From Prochlorococcus marinus str. MIT 9301 (GTDB taxonomy: Bacteria > Cyanobacteriota > Cyanobacteriia > PCC-6307 > Cyanobiaceae): DNA of 64,000 nucleotides. Under the pieces are notes generated by a model. That model was not told where the DNA came from. It did not search any database and saw nothing but the letters and a program-made list of their open reading frames with translations. The stretch covers positions 186,001-250,000 of the forward strand of contig NC_009091.1 in NCBI RefSeq assembly GCF_000015965.1, read 5' to 3'. Position 1 is the first letter of the stretch, and each line of letters begins with the position of its first letter. A program made the position numbers and the translations under genes. Below, one piece after another: positions 10,078 to 19,836 of this stretch.

Positions 10078-11676
10078 ATGGAAAAAAATAAAGGAAAAAT
10101 TATTGTAGTTAAAAATCTGACTGTTAAATATGGTCTAAAACAGCAACCTATTATCAAAAATTTTAATTTGGAAATAGATAGTGGAGATCATTTGGCCATA
10201 ATAGGACCCTCTGGATGTGGAAAGACCACTTTTGCAAAAACATTAGTAAATATATTGCCTGAAAAGGCCACTTCTAAAGGGTATCTATCGATTTCTAGTT
10301 TAGATCCTAGGAAAATAAACAACAAAGATGCACAATTATTTAGAAGAAAGAATTTTGGATTTATTTATCAAGACTCTATAAAAAAACTTAATCCGCTAAT
10401 GAGAGTTGGGGATCATTTATATGAATTATTTAAAACACATGATCAAACTAAATCATCTTTAGCTATTAAAAAATTAGTGAGAGAAGTTTTTCAAAAAGTC
10501 GGAATTGAAGAAAGTAGACTTGATTCTTTCCCACATCAATTTAGCGGTGGAATGAGACAGAGAGTTTCTATAGCAATGGCACTTGCTTTGAAACCTAAAT
10601 TATTAATAGCTGATGAACCTACAACAAGCTTAGATACGAAAACAAGTTTTGAAATTATGCAAGAAATAATTCATCTATGTAATGAATTTGATACAACTTT
10701 AATTTTAATTAGTCATGATATTAATCTTGCAGCAAAGTGGTGTAAAAAAGTTGCAATAATTGAAAAGGGATCGATCGTTGAAAAAGGGAATATATTAGAT
10801 ATTTTGCAATCACCACAATCAGATATAGGGAAAAAGTTAGTAAATGCTTCAAAAATAGTATTAGAACCAAATACTAAAAATAATGCTCAAGATGAGATCG
10901 TTCTAGAGGTAAATAACCTAAGACATTGGTATAAATTAAATTCTTCAATTTTCATTAATAAATGGAATAAGGCTTTAAATGAAGTTAGTTTCAAGTTATA
11001 TGAGAATGAGACTCTTGGAATAGTTGGTTCTTCAGGGAGTGGTAAAAGTACATTATGCAGGGCTTTAATTGGACTTCTTAAAGTAAGAGGTGGTGAAATC
11101 AAAATTTATGATAAAAATCATGCATCGAAAAAAAATAAATATTTTAAAAAGAACAATAAAGTGCAAATTATTTTTCAAGATCCTTTTTCAAGTTTGAATC
11201 CGAAAATGACAATTAAAAATATTTTGAAAGATATATTTTTTATTCAAAAAATTTCAGATAAAAGAAAAATCGAAAAAGAAATAAATTTAATGTTAAGAAA
11301 TTTAAATCTTCCCTTAAATAATGATTTTTTTAATTCTTATCCTAACCAATTATCTGGTGGTCAATTGCAAAGAATTGCATTGGCCAGGGCGCTATTGTTG
11401 AAGCCAAAAATTTTAATTTGTGATGAGAGCGTAAATATGTTGGATGCTTCAGTAAAAATAGAGATTCTTGAATTACTAAGAGTCTTTCAAGAAAAAATGA
11501 ATTTAACGATTATTTTTATTACCCATGATTTAGGTATTGCTAAAAGATTTTGTAATAGGTTGCTAGTTATGAATCATGGAAAGATAGTTGATGAAGGAGA
11601 GAGTTCTACAATATTCACTAAAACTCAAAACCCGTATACAAAATCGCTTCTAAATTCCTCTTTAAATCTCATTTAA
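10078..11676 (+). CDS. ABC transporter ATPase with two fused nucleotide-binding domains (peptide/nickel type)
   Basis: 532 residues with two complete ATPase domains, as in DppD-DppF or YejF fusions. Domain 1 has Walker A GPSGCGKTT (43-51), signature FSGGMRQR and Walker B LLIADEPTTSLD. Domain 2 has GSSGSGKST (about 320-328), signature LSGGQLQR and ILICDESVNMLD, with Ser where Pro is usual after DE. No permease or binding-protein gene is adjacent, so the substrate is unknown; oligopeptides or metal are family guesses. The 3' end overlaps rluD by 8 bp on the opposite strand. Confidence 0.8.
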   Translation: MEKNKGKIIVVKNLTVKYGLKQQPIIKNFNLEIDSGDHLAIIGPSGCGKTTFAKTLVNILPEKATSKGYLSISSLDPRKINNKDAQLFRRKNFGFIYQDSIKKLNPLMRVGDHLYELFKTHDQTKSSLAIKKLVREVFQKVGIEESRLDSFPHQFSGGMRQRVSIAMALALKPKLLIADEPTTSLDTKTSFEIMQEIIHLCNEFDTTLILISHDINLAAKWCKKVAIIEKGSIVEKGNILDILQSPQSDIGKKLVNASKIVLEPNTKNNAQDEIVLEVNNLRHWYKLNSSIFINKWNKALNEVSFKLYENETLGIVGSSGSGKSTLCRALIGLLKVRGGEIKIYDKNHASKKNKYFKKNNKVQIIFQDPFSSLNPKMTIKNILKDIFFIQKISDKRKIEKEINLMLRNLNLPLNNDFFNSYPNQLSGGQLQRIALARALLLKPKILICDESVNMLDASVKIEILELLRVFQEKMNLTIIFITHDLGIAKRFCNRLLVMNHGKIVDEGESSTIFTKTQNPYTKSLLNSSLNLI

Positions 11677-12628
11677 CTTTAAGAACACTTAGTAATTTTT
11701 GAAAATCTAATGGTAATTCTGATTCAAATATCATTTCTTTACCATTTATTGGATGTATAAGTCCAAGCTTGATGGCGTGTAAAGCTTGGCCATCTAATTT
11801 ACATGGTAGTTTTTTACATCTTCCATATAAGGGATCACCCACAATTGGATGATTAATGTGAGCGCAATGAACTCTTATTTGATGCGTTCGCCCCGTATCT
11901 AGTTTGAAACTCATTAATGAGTAATTGCCAAATCTTTCTTCTAATTTCCAATAGGTTCGGGCATACCTTCCTGAAGTTTCTTCAACTACTTTATATTTCA
12001 ATCTATTTAATTTATCTCTACCAATGTGTCCCACTATTTGGCCTTCTTCAGAATTAGGTGCTCCATGAATTACTGCAATATATTCGCGTGATGCTATTTT
12101 TTCTTTAATTTGTTTCTGAAGATTTACTAATGCCTCTTGGCTTTTTGCAACCACCATACATCCGGAAGTATCTTTATCTAATCTGTGAACAATCCCAGGT
12201 CTTAGTTTCCCATTAATTCCAGGCAGATCTTTACAGTGAAAAAGTAATCCGTTCACTAAAGTTCCAGATTTGTTTCCAGGCGCTGGATGAACTATTAGAC
12301 CTGATTGTTTATTGATTACTATGATGTGCTCGTCTTCAAAAAGGATATTTAAATCCATTTTTTCAGGTTTCAAATAAATAAGAGGTTCTGGCGGAGGCAT
12401 CCATATTTGAATATTGTCGCCATTTTTTAATGGGGTCTTTGCTTTTGCAGTCTTATAGTTTACAAGTACTAAACCTGAATTTATAAAATGTTGAATTCTT
12501 GCTCTACTTTGTTCTGGCCTTTTACTTACCAACCATCTGTCTAGCCTCATAGGCAGAGGTAGCTCATAAATAATTTCTATAAGCTCACCTTCTCCAATGC
12601 CGAAAGAATTTTGATTATTTAATTCCAT
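11669..12628 (-). CDS. rluD: Ribosomal large subunit pseudouridine synthase (RluD family)
   Basis: 319 residues. An N-terminal S4 RNA-binding domain (RLDRWLVSKRPEQSRARIQ) precedes the RluA-type catalytic domain, with the catalytic Asp151 in HRLDKDTSG and the RTHQIRVH motif. The family isomerises uridines in 23S rRNA, RluD in helix 69. Its start overlaps the 3' end of rbgA by 10 bp, so two ribosome-maturation genes are probably cotranscribed. The exact uridine targets are inferred from family only. Confidence 0.88.
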   Translation of the reverse strand: MELNNQNSFGIGEGELIEIIYELPLPMRLDRWLVSKRPEQSRARIQHFINSGLVLVNYKTAKAKTPLKNGDNIQIWMPPPEPLIYLKPEKMDLNILFEDEHIIVINKQSGLIVHPAPGNKSGTLVNGLLFHCKDLPGINGKLRPGIVHRLDKDTSGCMVVAKSQEALVNLQKQIKEKIASREYIAVIHGAPNSEEGQIVGHIGRDKLNRLKYKVVEETSGRYARTYWKLEERFGNYSLMSFKLDTGRTHQIRVHCAHINHPIVGDPLYGRCKKLPCKLDGQALHAIKLGLIHPINGKEMIFESELPLDFQKLLSVLKVK

Positions 12629-13491
12629 AGTGGGACTTCTAAAGCAATTTTACCCAGCATTTGATTTCTATAATCTTCTAATAACTTATGAGACATTCTC
12701 CTTGTATCACCTGAGGTATGTTTGGAAGCTGCTTCGTTGATCCAGGCAGAAGGACTCTTAAAGCCTTTGGTAATATCAACTCCATATCTATTTGATATTT
12801 GTTTAGCTGAGATATTTGCATTCTTATCTTTGTTGAGAGTGGATATAATTTTGATAAATTCAATTGCGACACTCTCTATTTCATAAGCAGCTTCACCAAT
12901 ATCATCACACAGTGCAAGATTAAGTGCTGATTTTTGATCTTCTAAATTTGGAGGTATAACACCAGGAGCATCTAGCAGATCTATACCACTTTCTAATTTT
13001 ATCCATCTTAAATTACGAGTCACGCCTGCTTTCCTAGCGCTATCTACAACTCTTTTTTTTGCAATTCTATTGATTAATGCTGACTTTCCTACGTTTGGGA
13101 AACCAAGTGTAAGGGCTCTAATTGGCCTAATTCGCATTCCTCTAGAGAGTCTTCTATCGTCAATTGACGACCTAGAATCTTTGGCTGACTTACAAATTTC
13201 TTTGATCCCTATTCCCCTTTTAGCATCACACCAAAGAGGATATTGATCTTTAGCATTAAACCATTTATTCCAGCTATTGATTGTATGAGGGGAGACCATG
13301 TCTGATCTGTTAATAACAAGAATGTGTTTTTTATTATTTATCCATTTATTTAAGTGTGGATGTCCTGTTGACAAAGGAATTCGTGCATCTCTAACTTCTA
13401 TGACTAAATCTACTTTATTGATAACTTCAGATAATTTCTTTTCTGCTTTTGCGATATGGCCTGGGTACCATTGAATTTTGGGTATGTCCAC
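12619..13491 (-). CDS. rbgA: Ribosome biogenesis GTPase RbgA (YlqF)
   Basis: 290-residue circularly permuted GTPase. G4 NRSD (61-64) comes before G1 GFPNVGKS (130-137) and G3 DAPG, the hallmark of the YlqF/RbgA group. The N-terminal IQWYPGHIAKA is a strong family marker. It acts late in 50S assembly. The start is GTG (a VDIPK-coding beginning read as Met). It overlaps rluD and faces away from pgk across 213 bp of AT-rich DNA. Confidence 0.9.
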   Translation of the reverse strand: MDIPKIQWYPGHIAKAEKKLSEVINKVDLVIEVRDARIPLSTGHPHLNKWINNKKHILVINRSDMVSPHTINSWNKWFNAKDQYPLWCDAKRGIGIKEICKSAKDSRSSIDDRRLSRGMRIRPIRALTLGFPNVGKSALINRIAKKRVVDSARKAGVTRNLRWIKLESGIDLLDAPGVIPPNLEDQKSALNLALCDDIGEAAYEIESVAIEFIKIISTLNKDKNANISAKQISNRYGVDITKGFKSPSAWINEAASKHTSGDTRRMSHKLLEDYRNQMLGKIALEVPLWN

Positions 13492-13628
13492 TTCAATAAA
13501 TCAAATAAAATTTTGTATTCCTTTTAGTTTTTATAAGTTTCAAAAGTATTTACTTCTAAATTTTAGTATAAATTTAATAACTAAAAAATTTTTAAAATCG
13601 TTAATTTTTAAAATTTATTAAGGCATAG

Positions 13629-13671
13629 GTAACAGTAACTACTTTTTAACCCAATAAGCCCAAATTAACGT
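13629..13671 (+). promoter_or_regulatory. Candidate NtcA-activated promoter of pgk
   Basis: GTAACAGTAACTAC at 13629-13642 matches the NtcA consensus GTA-N8-TAC exactly. After 23 bases comes TAACGT (13666-13671), which fits the TA-N3-T minus-10 box of class II NtcA promoters. It lies 34 bp before the pgk ATG. In such AT-rich DNA the bare motif is expected by chance about once in a few kilobases, so the call rests on the spacing and position. Confidence 0.4.
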
Positions 13672-13704
13672 TAGGGTCTTGAGATTATAAATATAGCTTG
13701 TTTA

Positions 13705-14913
13705 ATGTCAAAATTATCTCTTTCCAGTCTTGATAAGACACATTTAGAAGGAAAAAAAGTTCTTGTAAGAGTAGATTTTAATGTTCCATTAAATGAAGAT
13801 GGCCAAATAACCGACGATACTCGTATTCGTGCAGCGATCCCAACTATTGAATATCTTGTTAATCATTCCGCAAAAGTTATTTTAGCTGCTCATTTTGGTA
13901 GACCAAAGGGTCAGGTAAATGAAAAAATGAGATTAACTCCAGTAGCAGCAAGATTAAGTGAATTGTTGGGGCAAAGTGTTGCTCTCACTAACAGTTGTAT
14001 TGGTGATGAAGCAGTTGCAAAATCAAATAGCTTATCTAATAGAGATGTTCTTTTACTTGAAAATGTTCGTTTCTTTGGTGAAGAGGAAAAGAACGACCTG
14101 GAGTTTGCTCAAAAATTAGCGTCACATGCAGATATGTATGTAAATGATGCTTTCGGTGCTGCTCATAGAGCGCATGCTTCAACTCAGGGTGTTACAAATT
14201 ATTTAAGTCCCTCAGTAGCTGGATTCCTTTTAGAAAAAGAATTGAAATACCTACAAGGAGCTGTAGATTCCCCAAATCGTCCATTGGCAGCAATAGTTGG
14301 AGGATCAAAGGTTAGTAGCAAAATAGGAGTACTTGATTCTTTACTAGATAAATGCGACAAAATCATGATTGGTGGAGGTATGATTTTTACTTTTTATAAA
14401 GCTAGAGGTTTAGATGTAGGAAAGAGCCTAGTAGAGGAAGATAAACTCGAGCTTGCGAAAGATTTAGAGGCAAAAGCAAAAGCAAAAGGAGTCGAATTAT
14501 TATTACCTACTGATGTCGTTTTAGCTAATGAATTTTCGCCTGATGCCGAAAGTAAAATATCTCAAATTGATTCAATTAGTGGCAATTGGATGGGTCTTGA
14601 TATTGGTCCAGATTCCATTAAAGTTTTTCAGAATGCTCTTGCTGAATGTAAGACAATTATTTGGAATGGCCCAATGGGAGTTTTTGAATTTGATAAATTT
14701 GCAGACGGTACAAATGCAATAGCTACGACTCTTGCGGACTTAAGTGCTTTTTCTGAGGTATGTACAATAATTGGTGGTGGAGATTCAGTTGCAGCAGTTG
14801 AAAAAGCAGGATTAGCAGAGAAAATGTCTCATATATCTACTGGAGGTGGAGCTAGTTTAGAACTTCTAGAAGGTAAAATTCTTCCTGGTGTAGCTGCTTT
14901 AAACGACGCTTAA
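13705..14913 (+). CDS. pgk: Phosphoglycerate kinase
   Basis: 402 residues, full length. The N-terminal [10 protein letters not shown], the AHFGRPKG segment, [21 protein letters not shown] and the C-terminal [11 protein letters not shown] with [13 protein letters not shown] are the PGK signatures. It interconverts 1,3-bisphosphoglycerate and 3-phosphoglycerate in the Calvin cycle and glycolysis. The ATG at 13705 follows an AT-rich leader with a TATAAATATA stretch. It is monocistronic, with the next gene convergent and only one base between them. Confidence 0.96.
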   Translation: MSKLSLSSLDKTHLEGKKVLVRVDFNVPLNEDGQITDDTRIRAAIPTIEYLVNHSAKVILAAHFGRPKGQVNEKMRLTPVAARLSELLGQSVALTNSCIGDEAVAKSNSLSNRDVLLLENVRFFGEEEKNDLEFAQKLASHADMYVNDAFGAAHRAHASTQGVTNYLSPSVAGFLLEKELKYLQGAVDSPNRPLAAIVGGSKVSSKIGVLDSLLDKCDKIMIGGGMIFTFYKARGLDVGKSLVEEDKLELAKDLEAKAKAKGVELLLPTDVVLANEFSPDAESKISQIDSISGNWMGLDIGPDSIKVFQNALAECKTIIWNGPMGVFEFDKFADGTNAIATTLADLSAFSEVCTIIGGGDSVAAVEKAGLAEKMSHISTGGGASLELLEGKILPGVAALNDA

Positions 14914-14914
14914 G

Positions 14915-15649
14915 CTATAACTTATCAACAATATTAATACTCTTTGTGAAAGTAATCATTCCTTCAGGATGAGCTATAATTCCTGACCATATTTGTATCC
15001 CTGGTTTTGATGGAGCTCTTGTCATTTTGAAAATACCCCCTGATGATAATGGCTCCAATAATATTTCTTGTTCAAAAAAAGAATTAACTTGATGTGGTTT
15101 TATAGCTCCAGCAATAATCACTTCTTCAAGAGGTTTATTTAGAATAATGTCAATATCATATTTCGAACCGGTTAAAACTTTATCTGGAATTTTAAAACTA
15201 ATATCTATTTTCTTATTATCATTTCTTATTGTTGTGAATAAATTTTTGATAAGTCCCTCATCTATTTTTCCATTTACGACTGTAAATAAATAATCAAAAT
15301 TGGAATTTAGTATATATATTTCTCCATTAACTATTTTTTCTCCAAAAACTTTTATTTTTAAAAAATTTTTATTAGGAATATTAGATTTTAATTTTTTGAT
15401 CTTCCATTTGCTCTCAGGGAAATCATTAATAATCTTTGAAAATTGTTTTGTTATATTTTGGCTTTCATCATTTCCGAAATTTTTTTTAATAAACTCTAAA
15501 TCTCTTGCATTTAAAGAGTTTTCTAGATCTCTTGCAAAATCAATTTTTAAAGTTTGCGATATTGCTGAATAGGGAATAATGAGATAAATAAATAAATAGA
15601 GAGAAACTCCTATATTTTTGAATAAGCTTAAAATAAACATATTTATCAA
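14915..15649 (-). CDS. Exported protein of unknown function
   Basis: 244 residues from a TTG start; an ATG nine bases inside (15640) is an equally good start and places the hydrophobic segment ISLYLFIYLIIPYSA-like region closer to the N-terminus. That segment followed by S-Q suggests a signal peptide or anchor. The remainder is soluble, rich in Lys, Ile and Asn, with beta-strand-like alternation at the end. I recognise no family. It is divergent from murG by 32 bp, so an envelope role is a guess from context only. Confidence 0.7.
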   Translation of the reverse strand: MINMFILSLFKNIGVSLYLFIYLIIPYSAISQTLKIDFARDLENSLNARDLEFIKKNFGNDESQNITKQFSKIINDFPESKWKIKKLKSNIPNKNFLKIKVFGEKIVNGEIYILNSNFDYLFTVVNGKIDEGLIKNLFTTIRNDNKKIDISFKIPDKVLTGSKYDIDIILNKPLEEVIIAGAIKPHQVNSFFEQEILLEPLSSGGIFKMTRAPSKPGIQIWSGIIAHPEGMITFTKSINIVDKL

Positions 15650-15681
15650 TTGTTATTTTTATTCTACTAATTTAAGTTTTT

Positions 15682-16773
15682 ATGTCTAAAAAAAATAATT
15701 TATTAGTTGCAGCTAGTGGAACAGGAGGGCATATTTTCCCAGCTTTAGCAGTTACTAAAGAGGTAGAGGATAAATGGAACATACATTGGTTGGGCGTGCA
15801 TAAAAGACTTGATGCAAACTTTATTCCCAAAAAATATAATTTGAGGACTTTAAATATAAAGACACCAAGAAAAAATATTTTTTTGTTCTATCAATATTTT
15901 AGAATTTTAATGTCAACTTTCCAAGTAATTTGGATCTTAAAAGAAGAAAAAATTAACTTAGTTTTTACGACTGGAGGTTATATATCAGCACCTACTATTA
16001 TCGCTTCAAAACTTCTAAGAATACCTGTCATTATTCACGAATCAAATTTAATTCCAGGAATGGTAACTAAAAATTTTGGTTTTTTATGTAACTATGTTCT
16101 TTTAGGATTTAAGAGAACAAATTCTTATTTAAAAAATTGTAAAACTATTTTCACTGGTACCCCTTTAAGAGAGCAATTTTATAAATCTAATCTCTTGCCA
16201 GATTGGGTTCCTCAAGGTAAAGGCCCTCTTTTGATTGTTATGGGAGGTAGTCAAGGAGCAAAAGCTATAAATCAGATTCTTTACGAATCTCTAGATTTTT
16301 TAATGAAAAAACAGTTTCGGATAGTTCATATTATTGGTGAATGTAATCAAAAATACTTTAATCTAAATACTTCCAATAATTATGTTCAAAAGAAATTTAC
16401 TAATGAAATCGCAGCTTTAATTCAAAACTGTGATCTTGTAATATCGAGATCTGGTGCAGGGACCATCAATGAACTAATAGAGTCTGAAAAACCTTCAATT
16501 TTAATTCCATATCCAAATTCTAAAAATAACCATCAGGAGAAAAATGCAATGATTCTTGCTGAAAGTGGAGGCTCAATCCTAATAAATCAGAATAATATTT
16601 CTAAAGAAGTTTTTGAAGAAACTCTAGAAAGAATTTTTAAAATAAAATCAAAAAAGGGAAAAAATCATTATGAAATATTAGATCTCATGAAGAAGAATAT
16701 GGAAAATAATAAAAAAATAAAATCTAAAATTGAGATTAAAAAATTTATTAATTATTTTTTGAAGGAATTCTGA
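15682..16773 (+). CDS. murG: UDP-N-acetylglucosamine transferase MurG
   Basis: 363 residues. GTGGHIFPA (13-21) is the N-terminal glycine-rich loop; the second domain has VMGGSQGAKAIN and the donor-binding SRSGAGTINELIE with PYPNSKNNHQEKNA. It adds GlcNAc to lipid I to form lipid II at the inner face of the membrane. The last 22 bases overlap the convergent cobC-like gene, so the two 3' ends share coding DNA. Confidence 0.95.
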   Translation: MSKKNNLLVAASGTGGHIFPALAVTKEVEDKWNIHWLGVHKRLDANFIPKKYNLRTLNIKTPRKNIFLFYQYFRILMSTFQVIWILKEEKINLVFTTGGYISAPTIIASKLLRIPVIIHESNLIPGMVTKNFGFLCNYVLLGFKRTNSYLKNCKTIFTGTPLREQFYKSNLLPDWVPQGKGPLLIVMGGSQGAKAINQILYESLDFLMKKQFRIVHIIGECNQKYFNLNTSNNYVQKKFTNEIAALIQNCDLVISRSGAGTINELIESEKPSILIPYPNSKNNHQEKNAMILAESGGSILINQNNISKEVFEETLERIFKIKSKKGKNHYEILDLMKKNMENNKKIKSKIEIKKFINYFLKEF

Positions 16774-17876
16774 ATTTCTTCACATAAAAGAGTGTTATTT
16801 TTGCTGTTCTGCAAACTTATTCTTGCCCACTTTTCGTCAAGAAATCTAAATGAAGTGCATTCTCTAAGCAATATTCCCTTATTTTCTAAGTATTTGATAT
16901 TTGGCGACAAGGATGTTTTACTTTCTACTAAAAAAAAGTTGGTTGAAGAGTTATGAACTTTAAGACTCTCTATTTTTGATAATTTTTCAAATACTCTCTT
17001 TTTTTCAATATTTATCCAGCTGTGAATCTGTTTTGTCCATTGTTCATAGAATTTCTTATTACTTAGTAGATCAATTCCGGCTTTAATAGCAAATGAATTT
17101 AAAGGCCAAGGATCTCTTTTTATTTCCCATTGCTTAAGTTTTTTCGATGAACCAATAACGTAACCTAATCTAAGACCAGGAATATTGAAGATTTTAGTCA
17201 AGCTTCTCAAGACTAATAAATTATCAAATCTTTGGGTTAATGGTATTAAAGATTCTTTGTCTCCATTAGGTGTTATCGATAAGAAAGCTTCATCACAGAT
17301 AACTAATTTATATTTTTTTACAAGTTCCTCCAATGAATTCTTTTCCCATAATTGACCGGTAGGGTTATGTGGATTTGTTATCCAAATAACATCACCTTTT
17401 GGATGAAGCGGGAATGATTGAGGAAAAATATCATTCCAGTTTTTTGGTAATTCGCAATGTACAAAATTGCTATTCCAACAATTTAAAGATCTTTCATAAT
17501 CAACAAATGATGGAGAAGGAATACAACTTATTCCAAATTTGGATGCTTCATAACCTGCCCAGGTTATTAGCTCAGAAGCTCCATTTCCAGGCAATATATT
17601 ATCTGGATTTATCCCATGAAATTTACCGATTATTTCTTTCAGATCACTCAAGTTTCTCTCTGGGTAATATCTAAATCCAAGATTCTTAATTCCCGCATTT
17701 AATGAATCTATTAGTATTTGAGGTGGATCAAAGGGTACTAACGAGGCACTTGCGTCAATGATTTCAGAGGGTAATAAATTTAATTTTTTTGCATTTGCAT
17801 ATACATTTCCTCCATGCTTTAAGTCTGATATTTGCATGGCTAATGTTGAGTAATCATTAGTTTCGGATTTGTTCAT
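16752..17876 (-). CDS. cobC: Threonine-phosphate decarboxylase-like aminotransferase (cobalamin synthesis)
   Basis: 374-residue PLP enzyme. LKHGGNVYANAKKL at the start is the mark of the CobC/CobD (threonine-phosphate decarboxylase) branch, as is YPERNLSDLK. NPHNPTG, CDEAFLS and the lysine in SLTKIFNIPGLRLGY complete the PLP site. The family makes (R)-1-amino-2-propanol phosphate for the corrin side chain. The gene starts 17 bp after pyrD ends. Prochlorococcus makes pseudocobalamin, which fits. A HisC-type activity is the alternative. Confidence 0.75.
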   Translation of the reverse strand: MNKSETNDYSTLAMQISDLKHGGNVYANAKKLNLLPSEIIDASASLVPFDPPQILIDSLNAGIKNLGFRYYPERNLSDLKEIIGKFHGINPDNILPGNGASELITWAGYEASKFGISCIPSPSFVDYERSLNCWNSNFVHCELPKNWNDIFPQSFPLHPKGDVIWITNPHNPTGQLWEKNSLEELVKKYKLVICDEAFLSITPNGDKESLIPLTQRFDNLLVLRSLTKIFNIPGLRLGYVIGSSKKLKQWEIKRDPWPLNSFAIKAGIDLLSNKKFYEQWTKQIHSWINIEKKRVFEKLSKIESLKVHNSSTNFFLVESKTSLSPNIKYLENKGILLRECTSFRFLDEKWARISLQNSKNNTLLCEEIQNSFKK

Positions 17877-17893
17877 TATTCATTTTCTAATTT

Positions 17894-19063
17894 TTATTTA
17901 ACCCATTTTAAATCTGATCCAATGGCCTCTTTAATATTGGACAATTGATGGATATTGAGTTGCTTTAAAATTCCTTCAAGTATATTGGGGACTAATTGTG
18001 GCCCCTTATATATCCATCCCGTATAAAGTTGAATTAATGATGCTCCAGAACAAATTCTTTCCCAAGCCGACTCAGGACTATCGATTCCACCAACGCCAAT
18101 TAAAATAATATTTTTATCAATATTACGAATATCTTTTATGACTTGATTTGCTTTTTTTTGTAAAGGTTTTCCACTTAAGCCTCCATTTTCTTCAGAAAGT
18201 AATAATCCTGTTTGCCTTATCTTCCTATTTTCAAGACCTAATCTATCTATGCTGGTGTTAGTAGCAATTATCCCATCTATATTTTCCTCGATTATTAACT
18301 TGCAAATATCTTCAATATCTTTAAGGCTTAAATCTGGCGCAATTTTTACAAATAATGGTGGACAATTAGGTAAGTTTTTAATTGCTCTAAGAAGGTCTTT
18401 TAGAAGTATTGGATCTTGCAACTTTCTTAGTCCTTCAGTATTTGGAGAACTTACGTTTATTGCTGCGTAATCACAATATGGAATTAATAATTCTAGAGAA
18501 GTTAAATAATCATCTTTTGCTTGAGATAAGCTTGTGATTTTAGACTTACCGAAATTTATCCCTAAACAAATATTATCCCTATTTTTTTTGAACTCGATAC
18601 CCTGCTCAAGAAAATTTTTAACCAGATTTTCAGCACCATTATTATTGAAACCCATCCTATTTAATGCTGCTTCTTCTTCAGCTAATCTAAATAACCTTGG
18701 TTTTGGATTGCCATTTTGAGCAAATTTAGTTACTGTTCCAAGTTCTGCAAATCCAAAACCAAAATCTTTCCATATATTTGCAGCATTCCCATTTTTGTCA
18801 AAACCTGCAGCTAAACCAATTGGATTACAAAAATTTATTCCACATATGTTTTGACTTAACCTTTTATCAATTACAGAAAATTCTTCATTTAAATTTTTTA
18901 GGATTGATGAAACTAAAGGCCAATTATATTTTCTTGAACTAAATGATAGAAGGCTAAGAGATAAATTAGTTAAATATTCTGCATCTATTCCAGAATCATT
19001 TTTTAGTATAGGTGTCATCAAGTTTTTATAAAGATTTTTAAATACCCCCTGCTGTTCATTCAT
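17894..19063 (-). CDS. pyrD: Dihydroorotate dehydrogenase (quinone type, class 2)
   Basis: 389 residues. The N-terminal extension (1-45) typical of membrane-linked class 2 enzymes is present. NPIGLAAGFDKN, INVSSPNTEGLR (with the class 2 catalytic Ser region), KIAPDLS and the phosphate-binding GVGGI motifs follow. It oxidises dihydroorotate to orotate, passing electrons to quinone. It follows rnhA by 6 bp and may share its transcript, as may cobC downstream. Confidence 0.93.
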   Translation of the reverse strand: MNEQQGVFKNLYKNLMTPILKNDSGIDAEYLTNLSLSLLSFSSRKYNWPLVSSILKNLNEEFSVIDKRLSQNICGINFCNPIGLAAGFDKNGNAANIWKDFGFGFAELGTVTKFAQNGNPKPRLFRLAEEEAALNRMGFNNNGAENLVKNFLEQGIEFKKNRDNICLGINFGKSKITSLSQAKDDYLTSLELLIPYCDYAAINVSSPNTEGLRKLQDPILLKDLLRAIKNLPNCPPLFVKIAPDLSLKDIEDICKLIIEENIDGIIATNTSIDRLGLENRKIRQTGLLLSEENGGLSGKPLQKKANQVIKDIRNIDKNIILIGVGGIDSPESAWERICSGASLIQLYTGWIYKGPQLVPNILEGILKQLNIHQLSNIKEAIGSDLKWVK

Positions 19064-19069
19064 AAAAAA

Positions 19070-19789
19070 TTAGAATTCTTTTTTTTCTATTATCCAATAT
19101 TTTTTATCTTTGGGAATCAATCTCCAATTACGCCATTCAAAAAGTAAATATTGTTTTATATTTATCTGGTTTTCTTCACCTAATAAATTACTTAGTTCTA
19201 GTGAATTTAACAAGTACTTTTTGTCAGCAAATTTTTGAATTAATTCATTTCTTGAAAATAATTCCTGAATTTCTGAAGGTGCATTTTTTTCAAAAAATTC
19301 TACTGAAGATTCAGACTCTTTTAAGTTACTTTTTAGAGATATACCTTTGCTATAGTTGGTCGCGATTTTATCTACCCTATCATTTTGTTTGTCACCGCTA
19401 TGGCCTTTAACATATTCCATTACAAGACCATTAATTCTTAATTGATCAATTTTTTGCCATAAATCAAGATTCTGAACTGATTTTCCTGAGCTTGTTTTCC
19501 ATCCATTCTTCTTCCAATTAATAATCCATTTTGTATACCCTTCTATTACATATTTACTATCAGTTCTTAATTTAAAGTTTTCTTTTAATTTGAAGGTTTT
19601 TAATTTCTCAAGTGTTTTTATAGCCGCAGTTAGTTCCATTCTATTATTAGTAGTATTTTGCTCGGAACCACCTATTTCTAATTCACTTTTGTCATCAAAA
19701 ATTATTAAACCACCCCAACCTCCTGGACCTGGATTACCACTGCAGGCTCCATCTGTTGCAGCTTCAATTGCAATACAATCAATATTCAT
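19070..19789 (-). CDS. rnhA: Ribonuclease HI with C-terminal extension
   Basis: 239 residues. The first 150 form a normal RNase HI with the four acidic residues Asp13 ([16 protein letters not shown]), Glu52 (NNRMELTAA), Asp77 (RTDSKYV) and Asp137 (NDRVD). It cuts RNA in RNA-DNA hybrids. An extra 85-90 residues after the catalytic domain, ending in IIEKKEF and rich in Trp, Leu and Lys, has no clear match for me. The start codon sits 8 bases after a 9 bp hairpin that ends the rplL region. Confidence 0.88.
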   Translation of the reverse strand: MNIDCIAIEAATDGACSGNPGPGGWGGLIIFDDKSELEIGGSEQNTTNNRMELTAAIKTLEKLKTFKLKENFKLRTDSKYVIEGYTKWIINWKKNGWKTSSGKSVQNLDLWQKIDQLRINGLVMEYVKGHSGDKQNDRVDKIATNYSKGISLKSNLKESESSVEFFEKNAPSEIQELFSRNELIQKFADKKYLLNSLELSNLLGEENQINIKQYLLFEWRNWRLIPKDKKYWIIEKKEF

Positions 19790-19797
19790 AATTTTTG

Positions 19798-19822
19798 AAG
19801 CCGATATAAAGTCTATCGGCTT
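19798..19822 (-). terminator. Strong hairpin after rplL, before rnhA
   Basis: A perfect 9 bp inverted repeat, AAGCCGATA at 19798-19806 and TATCGGCTT at 19814-19822, with a 7-base loop. It lies 14 bp past the rplL stop and 8 bp before the rnhA ATG on the minus strand. No U-run follows in the leftward direction, so it may be a 3' end stabiliser or partial terminator, or may shield the rnhA start. Confidence 0.5.
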
Positions 19823-19836
19823 GAAAAAATATTCTC

